From assembly GCA_024684515.1 (NCBI GenBank), contig JAIKWS010000023.1:1-64000 (forward strand): 64,000 bases of DNA. The letters are read 5' to 3'. Shown here one piece after another: positions 35,304 through 45,487 of the stretch (positions within the stretch are counted from its first letter, which is position 1; every line of letters starts with the position of its first letter). This stretch comes from Prevotella sp. GTDB lineage: Bacteria; Bacteroidota; Bacteroidia; Bacteroidales; Bacteroidaceae. The position numbers and the translations under genes were made by a program. The notes under the pieces are model-generated. The model was given only the letters and a program-made list of their open reading frames with translations, searched no databases and had not been told where the DNA came from.

Positions 35304-37069
35304 CCATCATACAGATCAGCGAGGCAGGAGCCTCTATAGCCAGCCTATTGCAGCAGGAGTTGCAGGCCGACCTTCTGGCACGTGCCAGTGTGGATGCTGC
35401 CTGGAACCATTATCAGGCCTTTGTCTTCATTGGTGCCATGGGCATCTGTGTCCGTACCATTGCCCCTTTTGTAAAGGATAAGCATCACGATCCTGCTGTG
35501 GTCTGTGTCGACAGCATGGGTCAGTATGCCATACCTGTCCTTAGTGGACATGTAGGAGGTGCCAATGACCTGGCCCGTCGGCTTGCTGAGCTGTTAGGTG
35601 CTGAGGCTGTGGTGACAACACAGAGTGATGGTGCGGGACTGTGGGCTCTCGACACCCTTGACAGACAGTTTGGCTGGACACAGCAGTGTGATACAAGTCT
35701 CAACGAGTGTATCTTTGCCTTTGTCAACCGACAGCCAACGGCATTGTTGCTCGATGTCTGTGATAAGGGCACGGACTATCTCCGTCGTACGATGCCCAGT
35801 CATGTTACGTTGGTCAGTAGTCTTGATCAGGTAGATGCCAGCAGCTTCAGACTACTCATTGCCGTCACCCCTTATCGGATTGCTGCTCCAGTGGGTATGC
35901 TTATGCTACAGTTCGTGCCTCGAGTAGTCACTATCGGCTTTGGACTGGCCCATCAGGCACAGCCAGTGGAAGATATCTATCGTCGTATTGTTGAGTCGGT
36001 TAGCAGTAGGATGATGATGGCAAGTATACGTCACTGGTGCACCATTGATGTGAAGGCAGAGGAGCCCTTTGTAGCCTATCTTCGTCAGCGGGGTGATCAG
36101 GTGCGATTCTTCACTGCTGATGAGCTGGCAAAGATTGAGGTGCCCCATCCCAGTGATACCGTTGCCAGGCATGTGGGCACCCCCAGTGTGTCGGAGGCAG
36201 CTGCCATCCTGGGAGCAGGAAATGGTCGTCTTGTCATTCCCAAGGAGAAGGGAGCAAACTGGACCTTTGCCCTGGCTCTCGACCAGCAGTCGGAGCCAGG
36301 AGGCTTGCAGGGTCCCCATATAGAAATTGTGGGAGCAGGCCCTGGCGATCCTGATCTGGTCAGTGTGCGGGGCCGTAGGATGCTCGAGCAGGCCGATCTT
36401 ATCCTCTATGCCGGATCGCTGGTGCCTCGTGAGCTCACCACCTGTCATAAGCCGGGTGCCGTAGTGCGAAGCAGTGCCTCCATGGCACTGGAAGAGCAAT
36501 GCCGGCTGATGAAGGAGCACTACGACCAGGGACATTTTATCGTGCGACTGCATACGGGTGACCCCTGCATCTTCGGTGCCATACAGGAACAGATGGCTTT
36601 CTTTGATCAGAACCACATGTCCTACCATATTACTCCTGGCATCTCTTCGTTCCTGGCTGCAGCAGCTGAGCTGCGAAGCCAGTTCACCATTCCGGAGCGT
36701 ACACAGACAATTATTCTCACACGTGGTGAGGGGCGAACCCCAATGCCAGAGAAAGAGCAGCTTCATCTGCTGGCCCGTTCGCAGTCTACGATGTGTATCT
36801 TTCTCAGTGCAGCCATCGTGGATGACGTGCAACGTCAACTGCTTCAGGAATATCCGGAAGAGACGCCAGTGGCAGCCTGCTATCATCTCACCTGGCCTGA
36901 TCAGAAAATCTATCGTGGTGTTCTGAAGGACCTTGCCCGTATCGTACACGACAATCACCTCACGCTGACAACCATGCTTGTGGTGGGCGAGGCTATAGAC
37001 AATCGCCATGGCTTGTCTGAACTCTACAACCGGCATTTCACCCATCTGTTCCGCAAAGGAGAGGAATAG
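35291..37069 (+). CDS. cobM: Fused cobalt-precorrin-5A hydrolase (CbiG) and precorrin-4 C11-methyltransferase (CobM/CbiF)
   Basis: A 592-residue fusion. Residues ~1-335 are CbiG (AFVFIGAMGICVRTIAPFVKDK, VLSGHVGGANDLARRLAE, GNGRLVIPKEKGANWT), which opens the delta-lactone and releases acetaldehyde. Residues ~340-592 are the C11 methylase (GAGPGDPDLVSVRGRRML, LHTGDPCIFGAIQEQM, PGISSFLAAAAEL). CbiG marks the early-cobalt (anaerobic) route. The two activities are adjacent in the pathway (C11 methylation then ring opening). Ends at a terminator. Confidence 0.94.
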   Translation: MQKIAIIQISEAGASIASLLQQELQADLLARASVDAAWNHYQAFVFIGAMGICVRTIAPFVKDKHHDPAVVCVDSMGQYAIPVLSGHVGGANDLARRLAELLGAEAVVTTQSDGAGLWALDTLDRQFGWTQQCDTSLNECIFAFVNRQPTALLLDVCDKGTDYLRRTMPSHVTLVSSLDQVDASSFRLLIAVTPYRIAAPVGMLMLQFVPRVVTIGFGLAHQAQPVEDIYRRIVESVSSRMMMASIRHWCTIDVKAEEPFVAYLRQRGDQVRFFTADELAKIEVPHPSDTVARHVGTPSVSEAAAILGAGNGRLVIPKEKGANWTFALALDQQSEPGGLQGPHIEIVGAGPGDPDLVSVRGRRMLEQADLILYAGSLVPRELTTCHKPGAVVRSSASMALEEQCRLMKEHYDQGHFIVRLHTGDPCIFGAIQEQMAFFDQNHMSYHITPGISSFLAAAAELRSQFTIPERTQTIILTRGEGRTPMPEKEQLHLLARSQSTMCIFLSAAIVDDVQRQLLQEYPEETPVAACYHLTWPDQKIYRGVLKDLARIVHDNHLTLTTMLVVGEAIDNRHGLSELYNRHFTHLFRKGEE

Positions 37070-37092
37070 TATCAAAGATGTGGCAGCTAACG

Positions 37093-37121
37093 AAAAAAGG
37101 AACAAAATGGATCCTTTTTTT
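37093..37121 (+). terminator. Terminator of the ribF-cobalamin transcript
   Basis: AAAAAAGGA..TCCTTTTTT, 25 nt after the cobM stop. Confidence 0.75.
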
Positions 37122-37225
37122 GTTTTCTTTACATATCAGCGTGATATGTAATTCATCTGTGTTAAAAAGTGAACGGCAATTATAAAAAATTAGCATAAAG
37201 ACGCAGGTCTTTCAGAAAATTTTAT

Positions 37226-37233
37226 TAATTTTG
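37226..37233 (+). promoter_or_regulatory. -7 element upstream of the TonB/OmpA receptor
   Basis: TAATTTTG, 33 nt before the ATG. A -33 TTG is not clear. Confidence 0.5.
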
Positions 37234-37265
37234 CGCACGAAAACAACTCCAAATTTTAAATTTAT

Positions 37266-40200
37266 ATGCAAAAAAGATTCTTTCTACTGGTTGCCATGCT
37301 GCTCACAATGACCATGAGCGCACTGGCACAGGTAACAACGTCGAGTATGGCAGGTAGTGTCAGACTCGAGGGTTCTGGCGATGAGATCATCGGAGCCACA
37401 GTGGTTGCCGTGCACGAACCTTCGGGTACTCGCTACACTGCAGTGACCAATGTAAAAGGTCTCTTCTCTATTCAGGGTATGCGTACCGGTGGCCCTTACA
37501 ATGTCACCGTGAGCTATATCGGTCATCAGACGAAGACTTACAGGGGTATCTCCCTGCAGCTGGCCGAGACCTATAGCCTGCCCGTTCTGCTGAGTGAGGA
37601 TACCAACGACATTGCAGAGATTGTGGTCACTGGTAAGGCCTCTAAGCTGATGAACGAGAAGATGGGTGCTGCTACCAACATCACTGCAGCCCAGATCACG
37701 GCCATGCCAACGGTGAGCCGTTCTATTACCGATCTGACCCGTCTGTCTCCTTATGGTGGTAATGGCATGACCTTCGCTGGTAGCGATGGACGTACGGCCA
37801 ACTTCACCGTTGACGGTGCAAACTTCAACAACGACTTCGGTCTTTCGTCAGCATTGCCAGGTGGTGGTAACCCAATCTCTATCGAGGCTATCGAGGAGAT
37901 GCAGGTCGTTATTGCTCCTTATGACGTACGCCAGACCAATTTCATTGGTGGTGGCGTGAATGCTATCACCAAGTCGGGTACCAACACCTTCAAGGGGTCG
38001 GCCTATGTCTATCATCGGAACGAGAACATGCGTGGTGATGCCGTCAACAGGGAGGTCATCAATGGTGCACGTGAGAAGGATCAGCAGACCACCTATGGTA
38101 TGACGCTGGGTGGACCGATCATCAAGGACAAGGTGTTCTTCTTCGTCAATGCCGAGATGGTGAAGACGCCTACGGTGGCTAACCGCTGGCAGGGTTCAGA
38201 TGCAGACAATCCTGCTGATCCAGAGAACTATGTGTCACGTACGACGAAGGCCGATCTGAAGACCGTCTCGGACTATGTGAAGCAGAAGTATGGCTATGAT
38301 ACCGGTTCCTATACCAGTTTCCCTGCTGACGAGAACAACTACAAGGTGCTGGCTCGTCTGGACTGGAACATCACCGACAACCATCGTCTGGCACTGCGTT
38401 ATAACTATACGAAGAACACCCGCTGGAGTGCTCCCAACGCAACGTCGATGGACGGTGGCACACGCATGAGCGGTAGCCGTATGGGACAGTACTCGATGTC
38501 GTTTGCCAACTCTATGTATTCGCAGGACAACCTCGTGCACTCGTTCTCTTTCGACCTGAATAGCCGTCTCAACGAGAAGCTGTCGAACCAGTTCCTGGCT
38601 ACCTTTACCAAGAAGGATGACATCCGCGGTACCAATTCGGCTGAGTTCCCCTTCATTGATATCCTCGACGATGAGGGCACCAACAACTATATGGCCCTTG
38701 GCTATGAGCTCTTCACCTGGAACAATGCCGTACACAACACGGTATGGAACCTGAAGGACGATATCACCTGGTATGGTGGCAATCATAAGGTGACAGCAGG
38801 ACTGAGCTTTGAGCATCAGATGGATGACAATATGTATATGCGTAATGGCTCTGGCTATTATCGTTTCAATAACATGCAGGACTTCCTCAATGGTGCTACA
38901 CCTGCCATTGTTTGTCTGACCTATGGCTATGATGGTGAGACCGAGCCTGCTGCTCGCGTACAATATAATAAAATAAGCCTCTATGCCCAGGACGACTGGA
39001 CCATCTCCAAGAAGTTCAAGGTGAACTACGGTATCCGTCTGGATGAGCTGATGTTTGACAATGGCGACCTGCTCACCAACAATGCCATCCTGAAGCTTGA
39101 CTATGACGGACGTCATGTGGACACTGGCAAGTGGCCTGACAACCAGATCATCATCTCGCCACGACTGGGCTTCACCTACGATGTCTTTGGCAACAACTCA
39201 CTGAAGTTGCGTGGTGGTACCGGTCTCTTCGCAGGCCGCATCCCCATGGTGTTCTTCACCAACATGCCTACCAATGGTGGACTGGTACAGTATCAGGCAC
39301 AGCTCAACAGCAATACCGTGATTGGTAAGTACGACAAGAGCGGCAATTACACACCCAACAAGGGCTATGAGAACTACTCTGGTTCGTATGTAGACCGCAA
39401 CAACAACCGCTACTTCGATATGAACCAGTTTGCCGGCGACCTCTATACCACAGCATCGGCACTGCAGCAGAAGCTGGCCTCAATGGGCTTCCCGCAGACT
39501 GTGAACAGTGATATGGGTACGGTTCCTTCTGCTGTGAATGGTGTGAACAGTGGTTTCAAGATGCCACAGGTATGGAAGTCGTCTCTGGCTATCGACTATC
39601 AGCTGCCCGTCAGCTTCCCCTTCACTGCTACGGTAGAGGGTATCTTCGCCAAGACCATCAATGATGTGTGCATCACCGACTGGAGCATCCCGTCAGTAGG
39701 AGGCTTCGCCCGTTTCAATGGTGTGGACAACCGTCCTATCTATCCTGCCGGCTATCGTACCAATACCAAGGCCTTCGTGCTCGACAATACCTCCAAGGGC
39801 TATCAGTGGAGTGCCAACGTCACCCTGAATGCACAGCCCGCAGAGTGGATTAGTTTGATGGCCGCCTATACACACACTGTGAAGAAGGAGATCACCGGCA
39901 TGCCGGGCTCGGCTGCTGAATCGGCATTTACCTATGTGCCTACTGTGGAGGGTCCCAACAATATCCGTCTGCACAATGCTGCCAACCTGACTCCCGACCG
40001 CTTCGTGGCCAATGCCACTATCAACGACAAGTGTGGCAACCACTACTCGCTGATCTACGAGACCTGGCGTGGCGGCTATAACTACAGCTATATGATGGTT
40101 AACGATATCAACTCCGACGGATATAACTACGATGCCATCTATGTGCCTACTGATCAGGAGGTGGCCGATGGCAAGTTCCGCTTCGTGTCGGCTGACGACC

Positions 40201-41114
40201 AGCAGCGTTTTATGGACTTCGTGCATAACGATGACTATCTGAAGAACCGTCAGGGTGACTATGCTGAGGCATACTCCGTCTATAGCCCATGGGTACATCG
40301 TCTGGACTTTAGCTATAAGCATGACTTCTGCCTGAACATCGGCAATACCAACCATCGCCTGCAGCTGTCTGCTGATATCAAGAACGTGCTCAACCTCTTC
40401 AACAGTGGATGGGGTGTCAGCAAGTATCTCAACCCGGCTATTGGCAGCGAGGCTCGCATCCTGAAGTACGAGGGTGTTGATGCTGAGGGCTTTGCTACCT
40501 TCTCTACTCCAGAGGCCATCAGTGGCGAGACAGAGACCTTCATCCCCTACAAGAACCTGGGACAGTGCTGGTATGCCAGTGTGGGTGTCAAGTATATGTT
40601 CGAGGGCAAGCGCGATGAGGACTGTGGCTGCAACAAGGCAGGCATAGAGAAGACCGTCTACGTGAAGGATACCAAGGAGATTGACCGTCTGAACGGTGAG
40701 ATCAACAGGCTCAGGGCACAGGTCAGCGACCTGCAGAACCGCAAGCCTGAGAAGGAGATTGTCACGGTTGACAACAGTCGCGTGGTCACCTTCCCCTATC
40801 TGGTGAATTTCACTGTCAACACTGCTGATGTGGTGAATCGCGAGAAGGTGAATCTGGAGACAGTGGCTAAGATGATCAAGTCTACACCCGACAAGAAGTA
40901 CAGCGTCATCGGCTATGCTGACAAGCAGACGGGCACCATCGAGGGCAATGCCAAACTGGCTGACAGCCGTTCGCAGAGTGTCTACGACATCCTGATCAAT
41001 GAGTATGGCGTTCCTGCCTCGCAGCTCGTACGCGACTCCAAGGGCGGTGTGGACTATATGTACATGAACGACGAGCAGCTCTCTCGTTCCGTTATCATCT
41101 CGGAAGTGAAGTAA
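37266..41114 (+). CDS. Oar-like TonB-dependent receptor with C-terminal OmpA-like domain
   Basis: A 1282-residue outer-membrane protein. Signal peptide about 1-22 (SALAQ); CarboxypepD_reg domain about 27-115 (GSVRLEGSGDEIIGATV, YIGHQTKTY); TonB box IAEIVVTGK; plug about 130-245; barrel to about 1112 (ends GVKYMFEG). It then carries a Cys-containing linker DEDCGCN, a short coiled coil (EIDRLNGEINRLRAQVSDLQ, about 1135-1160) and an OmpA-like domain to the end (VNFTVNTADV, GYADKQTGTIEGN, LADSRSQSVYDIL). The Asp and Arg expected to hold diaminopimelate are present. The C terminus faces the periplasm, so the receptor could be tied to peptidoglycan. Followed by a surface lipoprotein. Confidence 0.92.
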   Translation: MQKRFFLLVAMLLTMTMSALAQVTTSSMAGSVRLEGSGDEIIGATVVAVHEPSGTRYTAVTNVKGLFSIQGMRTGGPYNVTVSYIGHQTKTYRGISLQLAETYSLPVLLSEDTNDIAEIVVTGKASKLMNEKMGAATNITAAQITAMPTVSRSITDLTRLSPYGGNGMTFAGSDGRTANFTVDGANFNNDFGLSSALPGGGNPISIEAIEEMQVVIAPYDVRQTNFIGGGVNAITKSGTNTFKGSAYVYHRNENMRGDAVNREVINGAREKDQQTTYGMTLGGPIIKDKVFFFVNAEMVKTPTVANRWQGSDADNPADPENYVSRTTKADLKTVSDYVKQKYGYDTGSYTSFPADENNYKVLARLDWNITDNHRLALRYNYTKNTRWSAPNATSMDGGTRMSGSRMGQYSMSFANSMYSQDNLVHSFSFDLNSRLNEKLSNQFLATFTKKDDIRGTNSAEFPFIDILDDEGTNNYMALGYELFTWNNAVHNTVWNLKDDITWYGGNHKVTAGLSFEHQMDDNMYMRNGSGYYRFNNMQDFLNGATPAIVCLTYGYDGETEPAARVQYNKISLYAQDDWTISKKFKVNYGIRLDELMFDNGDLLTNNAILKLDYDGRHVDTGKWPDNQIIISPRLGFTYDVFGNNSLKLRGGTGLFAGRIPMVFFTNMPTNGGLVQYQAQLNSNTVIGKYDKSGNYTPNKGYENYSGSYVDRNNNRYFDMNQFAGDLYTTASALQQKLASMGFPQTVNSDMGTVPSAVNGVNSGFKMPQVWKSSLAIDYQLPVSFPFTATVEGIFAKTINDVCITDWSIPSVGGFARFNGVDNRPIYPAGYRTNTKAFVLDNTSKGYQWSANVTLNAQPAEWISLMAAYTHTVKKEITGMPGSAAESAFTYVPTVEGPNNIRLHNAANLTPDRFVANATINDKCGNHYSLIYETWRGGYNYSYMMVNDINSDGYNYDAIYVPTDQEVADGKFRFVSADDQQRFMDFVHNDDYLKNRQGDYAEAYSVYSPWVHRLDFSYKHDFCLNIGNTNHRLQLSADIKNVLNLFNSGWGVSKYLNPAIGSEARILKYEGVDAEGFATFSTPEAISGETETFIPYKNLGQCWYASVGVKYMFEGKRDEDCGCNKAGIEKTVYVKDTKEIDRLNGEINRLRAQVSDLQNRKPEKEIVTVDNSRVVTFPYLVNFTVNTADVVNREKVNLETVAKMIKSTPDKKYSVIGYADKQTGTIEGNAKLADSRSQSVYDILINEYGVPASQLVRDSKGGVDYMYMNDEQLSRSVIISEVK

Positions 41115-41160
41115 CAGTAGGAAAAGAACAAAAAGGACAATTCTTAAAAAGTAAAAGAAT

Positions 41161-42858
41161 ATGATGAACAAAATATTGAAAGCATTCTGTGGCTGTATGC
41201 TTGGCTGTGCCCTGGGTACTGCGTTCACCAGCTGCTCTGATGACAACGATCCTACCTACCTGGACGAGGTGCAGCTGTCGTCATCTTATGTCGCCATACC
41301 TCAGACGGGTGGCTCTAGCGACATCACCGTCACGGCAACGGGCGAATGGAGCCTTGTCAGCCAGCGATGGATAGCAGGCAAGGACACTACCGTGGCTGCC
41401 ACACCGAAGTGGCTTACCGTAAATACGACTGCGGGAGCTGCTGGTCAGACCACCATCACCTTCTCGGCAGAGAGTACACTCGACGGACGCACCTGCGAGC
41501 TACTGCTCAGCTGTGGCGATGCCACACAGCGCATCAATGTCATTCAGGGACTCTCGACAGTGTCCAATGCTACCTGTGCAGAGGTCATCGCAGGGCCTGA
41601 CTCCAAGACCTATCGCGTGACGGGTACCGTGACCTCGATTGCCAATACTACCTATGGTAACTGGTATCTGAAGGATGCTACGGGCGAGATCTATATCTAT
41701 GGCACACTCGATGCCAAGGGAGGCACGAAGAACTTCCTCTCGTGGGGACTGGACGTTGGTGACGAGATCACCGTCGAGGGTCCGAAGACTACTTATAATG
41801 GCACCGTAGAGCTGGTGGATGTCACCGTGATCAAGATCAACAAGTCGCTCATCAAGGTCGATGAGGTATCGTCGACCGATCCTATCCCTGCCGAGGGTGG
41901 TGAGGTGACCGTATCACTGGCTGTGAAAGGCTTGGGCTTCGCAGTGTCTATTCCCGAGGAGGCAAGGCCCTGGCTCGTCATGAGCAGTATGGGTCCTGGA
42001 CAGGTCACCTTCCGTGCACTGCCCAACGAGGGTGACTATCGTAAGACTACCGTTACGTTCTCAACGACTGACGGCACGAAGGATTATACCGCACAGACCA
42101 CTATCGCCCAGGAGGCGATGCCCGATGCTCCTGGCAGTGAGGCTAAGCCCTTCACCATCGAGGAGGCTATCGCCAAGTGTAAGGAGATCGGTGGTACCGC
42201 AAGCGACCAGCTCTATTATGCCACAGGTATCATCTCCAGCATCAAGGAGGTGAGCACCAGCTATGGCAATGCCACCTTCAACATCTCTGCCGATGGTGAG
42301 AACGAGAATTTCGTCACCTGCTATCGCTCCTATAGTGTGGGCAACCAGAAGTTCACTGCCGAGGATGAAATCAGCGTTGGCGATGAGGTCGTCATGTGCG
42401 GTAAGCTGATGAACTATGTCGACAAGAATGGCAACGAGACGCCAGAGTTCGCACAGGGTTGTTATATCGTCAGCATCAAGAAGGCCAATGCTGCCGGCAC
42501 TGAGAAGAACCCGTTCACCGTGGCACAGGCCATCGCCAAGTGCCTGGAGATTGGCAACACCAGCGATGGTGAGATCTACTATGCCAAGGGAAAGATTGCC
42601 AGCATCAAGGAGGTGAGCACCAGCTATGGCAATGCTACCTTCAACATCTCGGACGATGGCAGCGACAGCAATGCACTCACCGTCTATCGCTCGTATTTCC
42701 TGGGCAATGTGAAGTTCACCGACGAGAATGCCATCAAGGTGGGTGACGATGTCGTCATCTGTGGCAAACTGGTCAACTACAAGAACAAGGAGGGTGTAGA
42801 GACTCCCGAGTTCTCAGGAAATGTCTATGTCTACTCCCTGAACGGAAAGACCGAGTAG
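41161..42858 (+). CDS. Surface lipoprotein with BACON-like and repeated OB-fold-like domains
   Basis: A 565-residue lipoprotein. The signal peptide ends TSC, and the following SDDND matches the acidic lipoprotein export signal for the cell surface in Bacteroidetes. The order seems to be BACON-like (about 36-125), an OB-fold DUF5689-like domain (about 135-225: YRVTGTVTSI, GNWYLKDATGEIYIYG), a second BACON-like domain (about 235-320), then two tandem OB-fold domains (about 330-440 and 450-562). The last two are duplicates, sharing IKEVSTSYGNATFNIS at 121-residue spacing. The gene is 46 nt after the receptor, so the two may form an uptake or adhesion pair. Ligand unknown. Confidence 0.82.
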   Translation: MMNKILKAFCGCMLGCALGTAFTSCSDDNDPTYLDEVQLSSSYVAIPQTGGSSDITVTATGEWSLVSQRWIAGKDTTVAATPKWLTVNTTAGAAGQTTITFSAESTLDGRTCELLLSCGDATQRINVIQGLSTVSNATCAEVIAGPDSKTYRVTGTVTSIANTTYGNWYLKDATGEIYIYGTLDAKGGTKNFLSWGLDVGDEITVEGPKTTYNGTVELVDVTVIKINKSLIKVDEVSSTDPIPAEGGEVTVSLAVKGLGFAVSIPEEARPWLVMSSMGPGQVTFRALPNEGDYRKTTVTFSTTDGTKDYTAQTTIAQEAMPDAPGSEAKPFTIEEAIAKCKEIGGTASDQLYYATGIISSIKEVSTSYGNATFNISADGENENFVTCYRSYSVGNQKFTAEDEISVGDEVVMCGKLMNYVDKNGNETPEFAQGCYIVSIKKANAAGTEKNPFTVAQAIAKCLEIGNTSDGEIYYAKGKIASIKEVSTSYGNATFNISDDGSDSNALTVYRSYFLGNVKFTDENAIKVGDDVVICGKLVNYKNKEGVETPEFSGNVYVYSLNGKTE

Positions 42859-42880
42859 TCATACATTATCTTAACCATTT

Positions 42881-42920
42881 ACTGTCCCCGTGGCATGAAT
42901 GTGCTGCGGGGACTGTTTTT
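42881..42920 (+). terminator. Terminator of the receptor-lipoprotein pair
   Basis: ACTGTCCCCG..CGGGGACTGT followed by TTTT, with one mismatch. Confidence 0.8.
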
Positions 42921-43204
42921 GTGTTTGCCCCACGATGTTGTTGATTCTCTTCGGATAGAAAGAACCTCTTGACAATATGCATCACTGACGATTTCTATGG
43001 CATAATGATGCATTGGATTGCAGATTTTTGTGTTTTTGTCGCATTTTTGGTTATGTTGTCGCATGTTTTTTGTAATAAACGAGTTGCAGGTTTTGTGAGA
43101 ATCGAAAAAAGTATTAACTTTGTATCGAAATGCATCAATACAAGTATAATTTTATCAAAGCATAATTATGGGAATAGTAAGAAATCAAATTAACGCCAAA
43201 AGAA
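42921..43204 (+). other. Intergenic leader of the broken gene
   Basis: With the terminator this completes a 346-nt gene-free gap. It holds a promoter (TTTTG 43091-43095, 19 nt, TAACTTTG 43115-43122). At 43168 an ATG begins an 18-codon ORF (MGIVRNQINAKR...) out of frame with the gene below. Confidence 0.55.
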
Positions 43205-45487
43205 ATGAGCCCAGAGCAACGTGAACAGCAGGCTGAGCAGCAGTCGTCGGCATTCTGGAGTGTCGTGGGACAGCTTGTCAGCACTACCGACTACACTGCC
43301 GACTATCAGGACAAGACCTTCGAGCCTACCATCGGTGTGGTCTCCGAGGACAATGCCAACGTGCGCATCGTGGCTACCAACGACTAGGCCTCGGCAGCAC
43401 AGCGTTTTGCAGCACTCATCGGCAAGGAAGGCAGTTTCGACCTCAACACGACCGACTATGAGTGGAAGGATGAGAGTGTGGGTACACTGACCTATCATCA
43501 GACGCAGGACAATGCATCGCTGGCCACCGTCGACGTCAGCATACGCCAGTTGCCACACCTGCAGCAGATCATCTACTGCACCCCCGAGCAGATGGGCACC
43601 AACGCCAGCTTCAACGGCAACGCCTACTACCGCTTTGGCGACGTGGTGAAAATAAAAAACAACGACGACAAGTGGGAGTACTGGGTATGCGTGCGGCCTG
43701 CCTTTGGACCAGAAGGAAAGGGAACCTCACACTGGGTGACGCTGAGCCCGCTGCCAGAAAAGAATCTCTGCAGGATTAACAAGAACGACAGGGAGTATGT
43801 AGTGCCTACAGGCATAGGCACCGATACCGAACACATGCAGAACCTGGCCGAGATGCTTTACGCTATGTGCTATCCCAACATCTGGGAGACGAATGTGCTC
43901 AGCACACCAGCTCCTGGATTGTTCAGCAAGGGACTCAGGATGTTCCACGACTTCAGCCACAGCAAGGACAAGGAGATCTATCACAACCCGGGATTCTGGA
44001 TTCGCGTCAACGATGCCTGGAATAGTCTCGATCTCTTCAAGACCATCTTCGGATTCAAATCCGACGACGAGCACTTCAGTAACATTTTCGACCCCAATGG
44101 TGGACTGCACCTGCTCTACAAGGGCCACTCGTGGTGGAGCAAGTCCTCGAACAATCTCACCCTCTATGAATATACCTACAGCGTGGGTACCAGCATGACT
44201 GAACTGAACATGCATAAAGCCACTAAGCGATCTGTTGAGGGCAACATGGCCGGCAATTACTTCAACCTGGCCGACGAATACACGCTGCAGGCACCCTATG
44301 TGCTCAACGAGCAGCTGTTCGGCAACAAGCAGCCCCGCTACGTCATCCGTCATGCCACAGGCGAAGAACTGGTGCAGTCAGGTGCGAAGTGGGATTACAA
44401 GCAGCCCATCAGTGGGGCGACACCGGTATATGTCTACAATCAGTTTTTCTATAAGGACACTACAAATAAGTTCTGCGATTTGACCAAGCAGGAGACGGAT
44501 ATCGTTGAGGACCCCACCAATTATGAAAAGCAGATCGTAAAAACCCAATATATAGGCGAACCTTTCTTCCAGTTAGGCGACGTGCTGGTCGACAGCCTGG
44601 GTAACAAGTGGATATGTACGCTTCCAGCAGGAGGATATTCTGGAGCTCCTTATAGCTATTTCATTAGCTTCGACGATGTAGTAGTGAAAAATCAGGGTGA
44701 AAAGAAAGTCAATATCATCACCGAACTTGCGATATGCAGAACGCTCCTTCCCCTCCTTGGAAAGATGGGCAATTATATAAATAGATTAAATGACTCCAGT
44801 TATATTGTTGACTTTGTAAACTTTGTCAAGAAACAGACTGGAGTGGACATGTCGGATTTCATAATTGCTCGTGATAGCACCGTTCTTGTCGATAACGTAA
44901 ATGAGAAAAGGACTTGCTTCTTCCTTAATCTTGCCTATCGGGATATGTTTGATAATAGTGTGAGGCTCATGCGAGTCATACGCAACTCAGTGTCAGAAAT
45001 CAGATCCAACCGACAGTGGCGCTACGACATGTTCAATATCTATGAAGGCTCCAACATGCAGCGCATGTCGCTTTCTGATGCCGCTGACCAGACAATGGTC
45101 GACAAGTATGCACGCGACAAGTGGACGGTCTTACCATTGGGGAAATCGAACAAGCGTAGCTATCGTACGACGGCAGAAGCATGTGCTACCGATCTGGCCA
45201 ATTATCTCTGGAATGGTAACGGCTTCGCTACCGATGCACTGTCGATGTGGAACAATCGCGTGCTGGTGGTGCGTGGTGGAAAGGTCTACGACAGGGGTAT
45301 CAATCATCATTCCATCAAGATCAACGACAAATTATCTGTCCGGAAACATATCGTAAGCGATGTACGCAAATATTCCTGGGAGACAGTGAGCACGTATGCC
45401 TTTGATCTTATTTCGATGGATTTATTCCAATTCAATGGTGCGCAATATATTATCCCTAGTTATTTGGAAGATTCGGACAGACCATGA
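43205..45487 (+). pseudogene. Broken gene for a large Bacteroidales surface-type hypothetical protein (in-frame TAG)
   Basis: One reading frame runs from 43205 to 45487 but is interrupted by a single TAG at 43385-43387, between VATND and ASAAQRFAALIG. Both halves are otherwise intact and read as one protein of ~760 residues: the first 60 residues (SAFWSVVGQLVSTTDYTADY) belong to the same family as the 669-residue downstream ORF (YYRFGDVV, YWVCVRPAFGPEGKG). A CAG to TAG change would explain the break. The usual signal peptide is also missing; upstream only an out-of-frame 18-codon ORF follows a good promoter. Function unknown. A shorter product from 43478 remains possible. Confidence 0.75.

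Noticed and set aside
37266-42858. SusC/SusD polysaccharide utilisation locus
   Set aside because: The receptor is Oar-like with an OmpA tail and the lipoprotein has BACON/OB-type domains, not a SusD TPR fold; no glycoside hydrolase is in the same operon.
43385-43387. TAG recoded as glutamine, as in some Prevotella phages
   Set aside because: Only one internal TAG is present, and host genes in the window use TAG as a normal stop (for example cobJ-cbiC); there are no phage genes nearby.
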